Source of the DNA: Rostratula benghalensis
Lineage: Eukaryota; Chordata; Aves; Charadriiformes; Rostratulidae
Length of the DNA stretch: 64,000 nt
Reading direction: 5' to 3'
Assembly (NCBI GenBank): GCA_013399305.1
Contig: VXAI01000021.1
Span: 4,403,874-4,467,873 of the forward strand
The position numbers were made by a program, and so were the translations under genes. Of the stretch, positions 25,401-38,900 are shown one piece after another. Each line of letters starts with the position of its first letter. The stretch's first letter is position 1. The notes below the pieces were generated by a model. It ran no database searches, was not told the DNA's origin, and was given only the letters and a program-made list of their open reading frames with translations.

Positions 25401-28400
25401 CTGAAACATCCTTCCTCCCTTTTCTTTATTCTCTAGGCAATAACCATACTAATGACAGAGGTTCACAGAATACACTGAAAAAAGGAAAAGGCACAGAATA
25501 TGTTCTTATGATTGTGGATTTTAACTCGGGAGGCATTATTTGTCAGAAATTCCATGGCTTCAAAAAGAAAAGAAAACTCACAGCAACAGCAAAGCTTGCA
25601 GCACTAAATATAATAGTACAATTTATATGTTATTTTCACAAGGATAAGCTGTTTTCTAAGGACAAGACAAAATAATCAACCCTATAGAAGCAGCTTGAGT
25701 AGTCTAAATACGTCCCAGTTAAAATTGTTAATGAAGCTGCAGAGTGAATGCAAATCTACAAGTCCCAGAGCTGGTGTAGCACCATGTAATTTCTAAGTAA
25801 CAGTGCCTGAGAAGTCCCCTAGCAGCACACCGCAATCCCTGCTAAAGAACAGAGTACCCTTGTAGCACATTAGTGGTCTACACAGCAGCGTTCAATCGGT
25901 TTCTTTAATCCAAGGAGTGCTTTTTTACTTCGGGAGGAATCTAACTCTACTGGGGGGATTTGAACTGGAGGCCCTTGGATCCAAAAACAGCAACATTACT
26001 AACGCAAGCGGAGGCAAATCTCCAGTACCTTTTAGCTGGAGTCTTAAGAGGCCTGTAAAAACAGCGAGAGTCTCTCCCTTGCAGGGATACTAGTTATAAA
26101 GGGTAAACCATTCAGCTGGGTTTAACAGAAGTGAATGGGGGAGAAAAGAACTTACACAGGAAAAAAGGATGCTAAATTATAGAGGAACAGTAGCACATAT
26201 GTTGTATTCATTCCAGGTCAGAGTTCACAAGGAATTAAATCCTGGCAGAGCCTGAGTGCTTTCAGCTACCATCGGGCCAAATCCTCCCATCTTGAATGGT
26301 TCCTTATGAAACAGCAAAACTGCCAGTGACCTCCCAGATTTTTTTCCCCACTTCGAAGACGATTCAGAGTGCTAAAATGAGAGGGAGATGCAAGAGAAGT
26401 ATTCTGATTTGTAGACAGAGAGGTTTCTCAGTATATCTTCTTCCCCCCCTAACAAATCAGGAAATCCAGATGGCACAAGGGAACAAATACTTCTCATGAA
26501 AACTAGAGGCAGAAGACGACCCATTCTCCTGCTCAGTAGCCGGACAGCTTCCCCCATTGCTGGAAGACATGATCACTCCTTCCCATGGAAACAGCTGCCC
26601 TCCCCTCCACCCCCTCAAGTCCTGCTGCTGCCCAGTTCCAGGTGAGATCACCAGCTCTGAACTCCAGCACACCGGGCTGACGGGAAAGCCAAAAGGCTTT
26701 CCTGGGGTTTTTGGCTCTCGACCTCTAACTTTTTGGGATATTGCCAAAGTACAGCTCTTTCTGTACTTGTTGGCTCAGCAGCCCTAACACATTGAACTAA
26801 AACACAGGCCTCTGAAGGAGCATGCACAATGAGCATGCAACCTTTAACAACCAGGACAAATACAGCAGTCTGGGGTCAGATTCTGCTTTTGGGTAAACAC
26901 GAAGTGAGTAACACAGAGTGCATCTCATTTAGACATTTTTGAGCAGGTCAACAAAACCCACATTCTTACACAAAAAAGGAACCCTTACCCTCACTCGACT
27001 TAACACAGCAAATATTGCTCAGTTGTGCTCTATTTTTGCATTGTCTGTGTTACACCAAAAGGGAGAGATCGTCACTAACACAATCAGCTCTCCAGGAGTC
27101 ACCCTGGTTCAGAGAACCCAGTTCATACACTGGCAGCCAGCAGGATGGCACCTCAACCCCCCTCCGGAAAAGGTCCAGGGTAAATAGGGAGCACTTGGAT
27201 CCGAAATTTATGTAGTAATACATAATACAAAATCCAGCCAGAGTCCATACCCTTGCCAAAACTTGATTGGCGTTAGGTGATTTTGGCAACGTTGCTTACA
27301 AGGATTTCAGTGGAAACCTAGGCGACTGAAAATTAAATGTAAAAGAAAAAAATTATATGGACTAACATCTACCTTTAAGCCCTCGTGCGGCAGAGGAACT
27401 CAACCAGGTAGCTGTTATTCTAAAGGCAAGGAGTTGTATTTAAAAACAGTTTTAAAGCCTTATAAATGGGAAATGCTGATACAGGAGATAACATGAAACC
27501 TCACCTGGCTAGCAGCTTACTCCAAAAAGCAACACCAAAGAATTGAAAAAAGCCACTGAGCATGGGAAACTGAGAGAAAAAAAAAAAAAATATGTAGCAT
27601 AGAGGGTTCTGTCATCTCAGCTAATTTCTGTGTTCGTTATTCATTAAGTCTTTTGTCTACATCTACTGATAAAAGGCTTTAGTCTCTACACTTCAATTCC
27701 AAATCTCTATGAGTGACAATTTAAGGCATTTTATTTACCCCGTATTTTTTAAAATGCGGTAATTAAAATAATCTGTTTTACACTTATTAAAAATAAATTA
27801 TTGCATATTTTAATGTTTTTCTTCCCTGCAACTTTTTCTTAATTATTTAAACTGCGTTGAAAATCCCAAGCCAATACATTTCAATATTCATTTTTCTATT
27901 TCAATTTTTCAAAAAAGAAAAGTTCCCCTCTTTAAGCTGAAAATTCAATTAAAAAAGCAGATTAAATACTCATTGGTGTTATTCTACATCGTTCATAGAC
28001 AGCCTTTTTTTTTTTCTTCAATATTTATTAATGATGACAATCTTGCATGTACCCATTATCTTACATCTATTAGCATCTTTCATCTGAAAGGAACTTGAAG
28101 AGCTCTAACAAATGGACACTTTTGTAACTAAGAGGAGGGAGGGACTGATTCACCACTCAAACCCAAACCTCTCTGGAACAGAAGTCCTTCAACTGTTTAA
28201 AAGTCCCTAGCAATGCTATGAAAAGCAGCAGAGAGTGCTTCAGTGAACATCAGCAGAATTTAGCTCAATGTAGTCCCATCCTCTCTTGCTCCCATTGGAT
28301 CCTAAGGTAAAATTCATTATGTAAATAAATCAGCTGTCAAGGCTGATTGGCAAGGTATAATTCTGTTGAACCATAAGATATCAGGCCCTGTATCTCTAGT

Positions 28401-29169
28401 AAACTGCATATTCCCAAATTAGAAGTGGCTACACAAAGTACATAATGTAGTGGCACATACTTTCAATAATGTTTTTGGTTTACTCTCTGAAGAGTGCTGA
28501 CACAAAGCCCATTAGTGGACTATTTCGGTATAAACAAAGAATTACCAAAAATATTACTCAAGACTAGTTGCCATGCCAGAAAAGGTCTTCAGCAGATGTT
28601 AGCAGGTTTTAGCTGCATGCCATGGCCGCACTGCAGTGCTAGAGGCATCCAGTCCAGCAAAGTGCATGAACCAAGTTTCCATGCTCTGATTCAGAGACAC
28701 AACTCAATCTGTACTGGTGCCTGTCAGACCGCAAATACAACTGGACAAACTCCATATGCTCCGATTCAAATTAATACACTGCAAAACATCCATGAAGTTC
28801 TTTGGGATTTTTTGGCTGGGTAGGTTTTTCAAGACTCTTTTCCACTTTATATATAGATAGGGGCAAAAGAAATGTTTTATTAGCATATGCATACAATTGT
28901 ATCTGGTTTAAATTTATTTGCATTTACAGACTTCATTAACAAATTTCCAGTTGGAGATAAAAGTGTACTCTCAGCTGGAACTGAAGTAACCATTTTACAC
29001 TGTGCAATGATAAGAAGAATGAACTCAGTAAGCTTGTGCAGAAAGTGACTGAGTTTAAGGGGTCCTTCCACACCTTAACAAGAATAAAAAATAATTTTGC
29101 TCTTTGACTTTCCATGTCTTTCCACCACAGCATAGCGTAAACTAACTTTTTCCAAAGTTAGGCACACAC
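22444..29169. other. Non-coding DNA, partly enhancer-like in texture
   Basis: No gene is recognised. Contents seen: a degenerate CA-rich repeat at 23321-23376; a repeat-poor stretch around 23440-23640 with mixed composition; an A14 tract at 27577-27590; a T tract near 28004-28016; and GC-richer DNA at about 26520-26760 with several overlapping short frames on both strands. A 94-codon plus frame (25391-25675) is Lys-rich and unrecognised. Confidence 0.5.
23321..23376 (+). repeat. Degenerate CA-rich microsatellite
   Basis: A run of CACA/TACACATA words without long perfect repetition, ending ACACACACACAG. It looks like an old, interrupted (CA)n array. Confidence 0.7.
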
Positions 29170-29205
29170 TGTACTGGTTTTGGCTGGGATGGAGTTAATT
29201 TTGTT
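29170..29205 (+). mobile_element. Fragment of an avian ERV LTR (5' edge)
   Basis: TGTACTGGTTTTGGCTGGGA followed by TGGAGTTAATTTTG is the opening of an LTR family that is common in bird genomes, including the TG that starts an LTR. After about 35 bases the match is lost, and I find no internal retroviral sequence, no second LTR and no recognisable 3' LTR edge nearby. It is either a truncated solo LTR or a diverged relative. No viral coding sequence is present. The family assignment is from memory of the motif and needs a repeat search. Confidence 0.5.
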
Positions 29206-32200
29206 ATGCTGCAGGCATGATTGTTCAGCGTGGTACAGTTTTTCTACAACACTCAAAAATACAAGTTCTCCATAATTTCTCGTTTTCTGCCCCACATGTC
29301 AATAGAGCAACCACTGTTCCTCATGTCATCTTTTGTTTCCATGACATCCATAATGACTGAAGTTATCTCTAGTCTGCCCAGCCTGTTTCCAGGCTTTCAG
29401 GTAGATGGTTTCTGTTTTGGATCCCCTCACCTCTCCCGGGCTCCCCCCCACCTCCACACCTTCACCTACTCCACTATATTTGCTAGTGCAGACTGGTGTA
29501 TTATTCATGTTGAAAGTAAGAAGGTGAAACATGAAAGCATTGCCTTGGCACAGGGTGTTTTCCAATATCCAGCATAATTTCTCTTGCTTGCACTGTTTAA
29601 TGGTTCCTTGCTAAATATCATCTTGTTCTTTCACACTAATCCTACCCTATAGTGAGTCTGTAGTGTATGCTACTCTCTCTTCAGTTGCCTTAATCACTTC
29701 AGTGTTTGACAGGTACAGTACCTTTCCATGCAGAACCCAGTTTAATTTGGGATAAGACATCACAGCAAAGATAAGCCCTGTATGTAACTGGTGAAAATGA
29801 CACGGCAGCAACCTACAAATTCAAAGTTTTTAAATTCCAATGTCTTTCCAGTTCCAGAAATTCCAGTTTTGATATGTAGTTGCCAAGGAACTTTACAAGT
29901 TTATTCAGAGAACATCTTTAAAGAGCTGAAATAGGGTGCTGTGTCAGACTCAAAATATTATCAGTACTTCAGCATAAATATTAAGACCAGATTCCTAGGG
30001 AAACTCATTCCTCTGTGTAGTTTCCACCCTTATAAGCTTCCTTTATGTATAAAGTATAACCGGTATCTGAAAGAAAAAGCCATTTTCCAAAGTCCACTTC
30101 AGAAGGGAGAAAAAGAGATAATCCAGTACATGCATGTACATGTATATTCAGCAATGCAAACTCCACATCAAACTGGCATTCCACATTTCTGTCACTCCTG
30201 GGCTGAAGATGCAGAGTCCCAGGAAGCAATACAAGCCAAACAGCAGTGAATGACCACTTGTGATGTGTGCCACAGAAAACAGCAACAGGAAAATTATATC
30301 TATACAGCTAGCGATTCCTGGCTAGCAATGAAGAGGACTCCACTCTAACGTCCTAGAAACTACCTGCTGTCACCTACCATATCCTGATTAACTAATTACA
30401 GCAATTGTCTGTTCATGCTTTGACCACATAGTATAGATACCATTCCTGATTCCTAGGGCTAAGGGTAAAAGACCATAGCAAGAGAACCCTGGTTAAATTT
30501 TATGCAACTTGGAATATAATATTTCCAGATAATTTGCCAGAAGTATGGAAATGCACTAAACTGAGACAAAAGAGGGAGTAATAAGAGATCTATAGTCTTA
30601 CGATAACGCCCAATAACCACTATGTTTTCTGATCTTCAGCCTTATTTCCTTTCAAAATATGCATCAGATTTTTCTTCATAATTTCATCATTCATCATACA
30701 GAGGCTTTCTCTGTATTTCACGTGAGATGGTCAAGCCATAAGTATGTGACAGAGCTGATTATACACACAAAAAAATATTCTTAAGCCTAACAGCATGCCC
30801 AAAGCAGTGGCTTTTTAACTTCATATGATGTTTATATGACAACAACATGTTATTCCTGCTTTTAACTTAAACATAACCCCCAATAATTTTGCAAGCACCT
30901 ATCTTGAACATAGTACTCTGAAAAAAAAAAAAAGGTAGCTAGAAGAGTTGGTTTGTACAACAAGGATTAGAACTGAACATTTCAGCCTAGTGCAGGTTAA
31001 TACAGCTGAAGATCTGAACCTCAAAGTTATAATACCTGTACTATGACCAATTGCCCATTTTATTAATTCTGTAAATTGACAACACCAAATGAGCAGAGAT
31101 CTGCAGATCTCAATGCCAAATCAGAGCCAAACATGTTGACTGTCATCATCATATCTTAATGCATTAAAAGGAGGGGCACACATGGACACAGACATTCTGC
31201 CCAATGTATGCAAATTCTCATTCTATAGGAATTATACTGTTGCAAAGCAGAGCTAGGAAATCTCTACACTAACGCTACGTCCCCGTGGAAATGCTACATG
31301 AAAAGGCTTTTTATTTTTAANNNNNTATACATAATTGAGTCACACTTTTCATGTAGTACTCAGCCTAGGGATGTCTGAGGGAGAAAAGAACAATATCTTA
31401 CTAAACCCCTTTTAAGATCATTAAATTTAGATCACAAAACTCTCACAGGCATGCAATTCCAAACATGTCACAGAAACAAAAGGAACAACAACAAAAAATG
31501 ACAAGCTTCCCTTACATTATTTTCCTTCTTTACAATGATGTTTAAGGTAGCAAAGTGTTAATGAATTCAGTACAATGTATCATGCATTGTGTTAGAACTT
31601 TTATATTGTTGAAAAATTGTCATATTTGGCTAGGCAGCTGCATGAAGAAAAAAAGCTCTGACAATATCTAATTGAGTCTATTTTTACTGTCTTTCAGATA
31701 ACATTGTTAGAATTATGTACTGTACATATTTCTTATTTTTAGTTTCATACTCCCTCCCCCTCTTCACAGCCCTTCACTGCAACAGTATTTTACTACTGCT
31801 GATATAAATCCAGGTCATTTTCACAAAAGAAGAGTGAGTCCTATTCTGTAATACTGAAATGGGGCTACAGGCTGTTACATAAATCACTATTAGTAACAGA
31901 GTATTCAGGACATGTGCTTTTTAAAAGCTGGTCCTTCAGAATGCTGACTGGGACACAAAAGCTTCAGGCTCTGTTTTCTTCTTTATCACATGCTTCCTAG
32001 CCATTTTAGAGCTAAACATTTCATACCTCTTTTGCTCTTTTCTGTGAAATGGGAACATCAGAGGTATTTTCTTTTATTCTGCCTTTTGAAACCATAAACG
32101 TTCCAATGGAAAGACTGCTTTTTCAGTGTATATATTACGTCCAGCACAACTGCTCCAACTCATATGCAAAATTTCAGGGATTGGCATGGAAAGCTTGTAA

Positions 32201-32919
32201 GGGTTTCACCACAACAACTTTATATCTCTCATCGTTAACCAATCAGCCTATTCTCAGCCTTTTGACTTGTGATTTTTTATGAGTCTCCCAAGCCTTTGTA
32301 GTATTGTAGGAAATCAGGTGGGTAGGTTAGTCAGATAGAACCATTTTCTTCAAGACTAGGGAAATCATGTCTTGTGCCTCATCCTTTGCAGTAGTCTGGT
32401 TCCCCACTAGAACTGGCTGAGTTGCATGATACTAACCAGGACTGTCAGGAGCACAAATTTCAGACTGCCAGAAAGTCTTTTTAAAAGGAATCAAATTGCT
32501 TGGGGATGCATATGCCAAGTGGCACCACCATTGCAAAAGCACTGATGGGTGAAGTTACTCTTCTGCACAGCCAGCCAAGAGGACTGGACCTTCAAGTAGC
32601 GCAAAGTAGATACCAAATCCTGCTTCCATGCAGGAATGCAGGATAACAGCACACCAGAATAAGCAACAAAAGCCAGGCAGGTCAAATAGCCTTAAGTCAC
32701 CATACAGAAACAAATTTATTTAAAATTAGTACTACTTGTGTTGAATATCTCAAAAAAATACGTTACAATTTAAAAACAACAGAAAACCCCACACTAATAC
32801 AACCACCTCCACTGCCCAAATGTTCTTGTTTAAATACAGTTTACCCTCAAGGTACAGACCTTTAGGAACAGGATACTCAATGAAAATCACAAGTCATGAC
32901 CCGAGAGATCATTTTGATT
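29206..32919. other. Non-coding DNA with an assembly gap
   Basis: No gene is recognised. A 118-codon plus frame (29221-29577) and a 102-codon plus frame (29941-30249) match nothing I know. A12 or longer lies near 30921-30932. The five-N gap at 31321-31325 falls here. Confidence 0.5.
31321..31325. other. Assembly gap (5 N)
   Basis: Five undetermined bases in otherwise ordinary AT-rich sequence. The true gap size cannot be known from the window. Confidence 0.99.
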
Positions 32920-32959
32920 TATATATATATATATACATATATATACACACACACACACT
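32920..32959 (+). repeat. (TA)n-(CA)n compound microsatellite
   Basis: About 20 bases of alternating TA, an ATACATATATATA interruption and then about six CA units. This is the cleanest dinucleotide repeat in the window and probably polymorphic. Confidence 0.9.
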
Positions 32960-35900
32960 GGGGAGACTGTCAAATAGTTGGGCTCCAAATGGCTTTGGAG
33001 GAAAACATATATTGATAAGCATTATAATTATTTCAGGGTCAAGGTCAGGAGAAGACAGTAAGGAGGAGTTTCAAGACGAGAAAGCAAACTGCCTCACAGA
33101 AATTACAGAGACTGCTCAGATTTCTTACTTTGAGTTTCTGTGACTTCTCCGGATAGCTCCTATTAGCACTACCAAAATTTTTACCCAAAAAAGTAGAGGA
33201 ACAATGTCTCCTCTTACACTTTGATAGATGTTTATTCATGTGGGTAAAATGAAACACTGAGAAGTCAAAACTCCAGAAAATGAAAGTAGTCCATTTAACA
33301 GGAACAAAAAAATAAAACCAACAAAAAACCCCAAAACCAAACTTAGTTTTAGTTTTACTTTTTTCCTCCCAACAACAAAAAAAACACATTAAGTTCAGAT
33401 TGAGAAGCAAGATCTTTCATAGAAGACTAACAAAGTAAAATACAAATTCCCTATACCTCCTCCTTGTCCCTTACCTTCCAATTCAGTCTTCTATAGAAAC
33501 ATATTTCACTGTTTTCTGCATGACACCCCACATTCTCATCACAGAAACCTAATGCTGAAATATTGTTCTGAGTGACTCAAGCTTGTGTAAGCTTTTATGT
33601 GCCCACAGGGACACTGATTATTAGAGGAACAGGAGTGGAAAAAAGTAATGAAAATAGAACTTGGAAAGCATGGTAGTCTCAAGGAAGAATAGTTGGGATC
33701 TAATGAGGAGCTGTACCTGTGAAACCTAATAGCCAGAACAAAATTAGCCATTCAGGGTGACTTATTCAAAATAGTTCTTACAGCAGTTTTAACAGAAGTG
33801 CTCCAAACCATTATAAACTACAGCTGTAGATAAGTAACAAATGCATAAGTTAGGAGACCTGCTCCTCTGTTACAGATGCCCAGAGGCTATGGTCAGACAT
33901 CCAGGATATGAAAATGGATATGCCATATAATCAAGACAATAATGCCCGTGGCATTCACTTCCATTTAGCCTGCGGGCTTCTGAAAGTACAGGGAAAAGTC
34001 TAGTCGATTATGGGAACTGGCATTATATATGTATTGCCAAAGAGAGCAAAATTCTCTAATATGATAACACCACTTTTCATTTTTCATGAGTTTCCTGATT
34101 TACAGTGCATAACATACTGGTCTGAGCAGATGGATTTAGGAATCAATTGGCTTATGTGCAAACTCTCATCTGTTATTAAAAAAAAACAAAAACAAACCCA
34201 AACCAGTATGATTTTCAAGTGTAGATCTACACAAAAACTAAAAATGGTATGTCACCAATTTTTTAGGCTGTACTGTAATAGCCTTAACATAGATTCTGTC
34301 CATGTCTCTCCGCCTGTTCTCAGTAGAGGTGAGGACTGGGTCTCACATGAAAATTATTTTTAAAAACAAATTAAATCCACTTGACTGCTACCATTTATTG
34401 TCTAGTGTTATTATGTGATGGCATATAAAATCGTAACTGCTAATGCTGAAACCCCAGAAATACTTAGTAAAGCAGATTTCCACTTTCTGAATACAAGATG
34501 AGCTGTAACCTCATAATGATTACTATGACATCTATTATTAATTGTATATATTTTGAACCAAAAAGTACCACAAGTTTTGTTGTGCAACATACAGTCTGAC
34601 CCTTAACTGTCTATACACAACGTTATGGTTTAACATGGGAAAATAAGCACTGTGTTATGATGACTTTATGTTAGCTTCCAAACTACTCAAGATGGCTGCA
34701 TGCACCAGCCTCCTGCAGAAATACAGAAGAAAGGGCTACTTGGACTATCAGCTCTTGGTCTCATAGCTGCACTCTTCATAGAAGGCTTTCCTAAGCAGCT
34801 AAACCTCCTCCTTGGAAATGGCAGCTTTGGTCCACAGGGCTAACAGAAGGCATTTTTAGTCTCTCAGTGCTCTGATAGTTAGGCTTGCTCCTGATTTGGA
34901 ACCTGAATCTACCCATGACAAATCATACCATTTGTTCCCAAGTGTTCAGTGTTTTTGCACCTTTACTTCCTCTATATAGTCTGCTGCCTCCATTGTTCAA
35001 TTTTTCTCCCTATCACTTCTTTCATTCCTGTCCCCCATGCTGTCCTCAAGAGTTTCTGGGGTAAATTACTGTTTGCAAGGACTTACATTTCAACAAATTA
35101 TTCATTTCCATTTTGCACAATTACACAAGTAATTTATTTAAGAATCCTGTTGAATGTGAGTATATATAATACACACAACTCTTACTAGTAACTGTATTAC
35201 AAAAGAGCTCAACATGACAAAAGCAAAAGCATAGACTTCATTTTTGTGTCAGTAAGAATATTTGTGCTAAGGCAGAAAAATAATTTTTTGGTACTTAGTT
35301 CTGTTTATAGCAAAGTCAAGTTTCAGAGTGGTTCTGTAGGACATTTCCTACCACAGGGGAGTCACAGAAGCAAGATTTTTTTTTTTTTTCTCTGAAATCT
35401 CTCTGCTTCTGGCAATTGTCAGAGAAAACACACTGGGTTAAACACACCGTACATTCACCCTAGCATGTGTAGTGCTAGCAGTTCTTACAACTGAGTTGCA
35501 ATACTGGACCAATGCTCAGGTTTGTGAGCAAATTCCTGTGTGTCAGTCCCACGCCATCCTTCCTTTTGAGACCTTAGCTGAGAGTGATTATACATTCTTC
35601 TCTCTCAAGAAAAATCATTGCAAGGAAACAAGGAAATCCATAAAGGGTCAAAGTTTCAAAGTAGCGTATGTAACCATACGTAACCAAATAGGATGTAGCC
35701 ATCTCTCTATTGTGTTCCCTGTTTATAACCCAGGAAGATATCTGGTAGGAAATCAAAGAAGTACTAAAAAGTAAACTCAATTTTAAAGCATTAGAAATAG
35801 TCAAACTTCATAAACCAATGCACGATCCATCTTGAGAACATGGAAAAATTAAGCCTCCTGCATGGTTTGAGGCTTTATCAAATTTACACCCTTAATATTT

Positions 35901-38900
35901 AAAATTATGCCATTGCGGCAAGCCCTGCCCCATCTCTTTTGGAAAGTCTAATACAAAACTTTCATTAAAGGAGACTGTAATCACGTCTGTGGAGCCAAAT
36001 AATTTCCTCGTACCCCATTTCGGAAAGCTCTTATTTCACAAGTCTGCTTTGCTTCCAATACATGCCTATTTGTAGAGGGCTGTAACTCATGCCAGCTAGA
36101 CCAGTAGATGGGCTTCAGTAGAATAAAGATATTGTCTTGGTGACTTGTGGAAAAGGAGTTCATCTGGTAGCTCCATCCAATTAATAATACATTATGTGAC
36201 TGAATTTCTCTTTGCCTTTGCATTTCACCGCCTATTACCGCTAAGCTGCTTTTTCTGTCTTTGTTTTTTTTGTTCTTCCCTCTGCTTGCCTTCCTCACTT
36301 GCCACATACTACTCTTCTCCTAACTCTCTGTATTGTCCACCTTCCTCTTTGCCACACTCTATCTCCCTGGGGGCCCACCTCATTTTCTGCACTTGTCTCT
36401 CTTTAGAGGAACTCCCATATAACTGAGTCCTCCTTTCAGGAGCCTCTCATTCCTACCATATCCTGAAGGGCTCGTCCAGGCCAGGTCCTACTGTACCGGG
36501 AGGGAGAGCACATCTGTCACTGCTGCTTTGATTCACCACAGATTTCCTAGATGGGGAGCCAGAACTGCACCTCGGTTGTGTTCTTTAACCAGAGGACTTA
36601 CAGCCCAGGTAGAAGGTTCCCAAATTGCCCTGCTAAGCAGGAGTGTGAGTATTAAAAACTAGGACTTTCCCAAGAAAGAGAAGAAGAAACTGACCCCTAA
36701 CCATTGATCCCAAAATTGCCCCCACTGAACTCAGAACAGCCTTCAGGCTCAGGTCATCTGGTTTGAAGCCCCCAAAGATCATCCACCAAATGCAGATTAT
36801 GTCTGTTTTGCCATTCAACAATTCCCCTTCTCGCCAAGAGACACTCTGTAGTCTAGTGTCTAGGGACACTAGAGCTTACAAAAAATAAAACCCTATGTTC
36901 TCTCTGTGTGTCTGCATCCAGAAGGGGTGGGTTTTGTGCTGCTTGAAAACAAAGCAGAGGATCTTCCCCATTTATTGATTTTAGAACCCTAAAGGTTTTG
37001 AAATAATGTCTTTGCCTTTTAAGCCAGAAGAACTGGAAGCCACAGCGTACTAAAAAAAAAGAATTTTAAAAGAGACAGAAAATTGGCAAACAAAGTAAAT
37101 GTTTTTTTGAAAGCATTCACTCAGCAGTTCAGAATTGATCTGCAGAGTGTGTTCCACTTGTGTTTGCTGTTCACAGCCATTATATTTGCACTCATGCTCT
37201 CCCAAAGTGGTGGGAGACTGTAGACAGGGGCCTTGTGCACTGTGTGGCCCCAGCTCGAGTTGCAGCCTAGCAGAGCAGGCTGTTTTTCCACAGAGAGAAA
37301 AAAGGGGCTGGTCAGCAGCCAGGACAGAGACCTACCTCAGTTAAAGGGAAAAAGCATCTAAAAGATCAGAGGCAACCCAAATACCCTCACTCCAAACTGC
37401 TCTCTCATACATCAGAAAAGGCATTTTACTGCTAAACAGGTTAGCAAGTGTAGACAGTCCCCATTTCCCTTCTTCCTGACCTCAGAGAACTGGTCAGCCA
37501 CAGGGATCACAGCTCACTGCACCATGGGGAACGATGACCTTCCCCCTAAGCTTCCCTCTTCCCCTGCCAAATCAGCTATTCAGCAGCCAGAAACTACAGG
37601 CTAACTCCAAAGGAATGAGTCTGTGAAGCAGTAAGAGCTGTAATGAAGCCCAATCTGACATTGGCAAATTGCTATAGGTAAGGACCATACTTTCTCAGGT
37701 AAGAAAAGAAAGAGAAGGCGGCAGCCAAATCTTTCCCTACATCACCTATTGGTGTATCTTGGTAATTCAATAAAAATCTGGCAATGCAAAAGCACATCTG
37801 CCCCAACACAAGTAAGGGGATAACCATCTGTTTGACCTTTAATCGACGCCAACTCGAATTGCTCCATCACGACTACAGCCACGTACTGAACCACTTGCAG
37901 AAAGGAAGTTATTTATCCCAATGATCTCCTGTAAACTTCACATCTTTTGTGTAATCTGAAAAGACTGCCAAAACACTATTTATTTACTTCCTTATATAGA
38001 GTCCTATTCGATGGACCTTCCACAAGGAAAATGAAAACCCAGAAAGTAATGTTTTCTGTGTCACAGAAGAGGCAAGTTCCTCACTGCTGGAATGTGAGAC
38101 CCCAAACTTCTTTGGCATATCTCCTGTACATTGACACAAAACAGCACAGGAAGGAATAGCTGTTTGACCTCTCCTTTTACTGACAATAAGCACAACAAAC
38201 ATATGGGATGGATCTCTGTAGCAAGAAGAGCAGACAAATTCTTAATTTATTTAATGTTATCAGAGGCTGGAAGTACTCTATGACTTAGAAGGTCCCCTAC
38301 ATACTCAGACTTTCATGAAGAGATTATTTTATCACCATGGAAAGAAATATATTTAGAGATCTGTTGACCTGAGACTTATGAAAAGTATCTGGTTACAACC
38401 ATTTTCAGGAAGTTAGAATAAAAACAAAAGGCACTTATGCTATTAGAAGAGACTCAAAAGTTCAGGGTTTTTTTAGAATAAATTTAACTACTTTAAGAAC
38501 TTTATAATAAAAAAAAAAAAAAGCACACAAACGTTAATTTAAAGAAAAGCATGTTTCCTTAACAAGTAGTTCAAGGCTCCATGGAAAGAGTGTTTGACAA
38601 CATGCTCTTTCTCATATTTGCTCTGCAAAGATTTTTATACCATGTCTGTGGCACATCAGAGAACTTCACCCTAAGAGCTACCATACTTTTTCAGTAATAA
38701 GTATTGACCTATCAACAGCCAATATAGGAAATTATTTCCTGATCTCAAACATGTATCATGATAATAGTCTACACTGTATAGTGTGCCACATCCATGTGTT
38801 CTGCTGCATAATTTGTAACCGAGAATCACTTCCAGTATCTTGTAGTGTTTCTGAATGTTGCGTACATTTTAGTCATCCCATTCACCCTATTACTTGGTAT

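Noticed and set aside
25950..26030. Possible tRNA or tRNA-derived sequence (minus strand AGTTCAAATCC resembles a B box)
   Set aside because: The bases on both sides of the would-be T loop are C-rich and cannot pair, and no matching A box or acceptor stem is visible.
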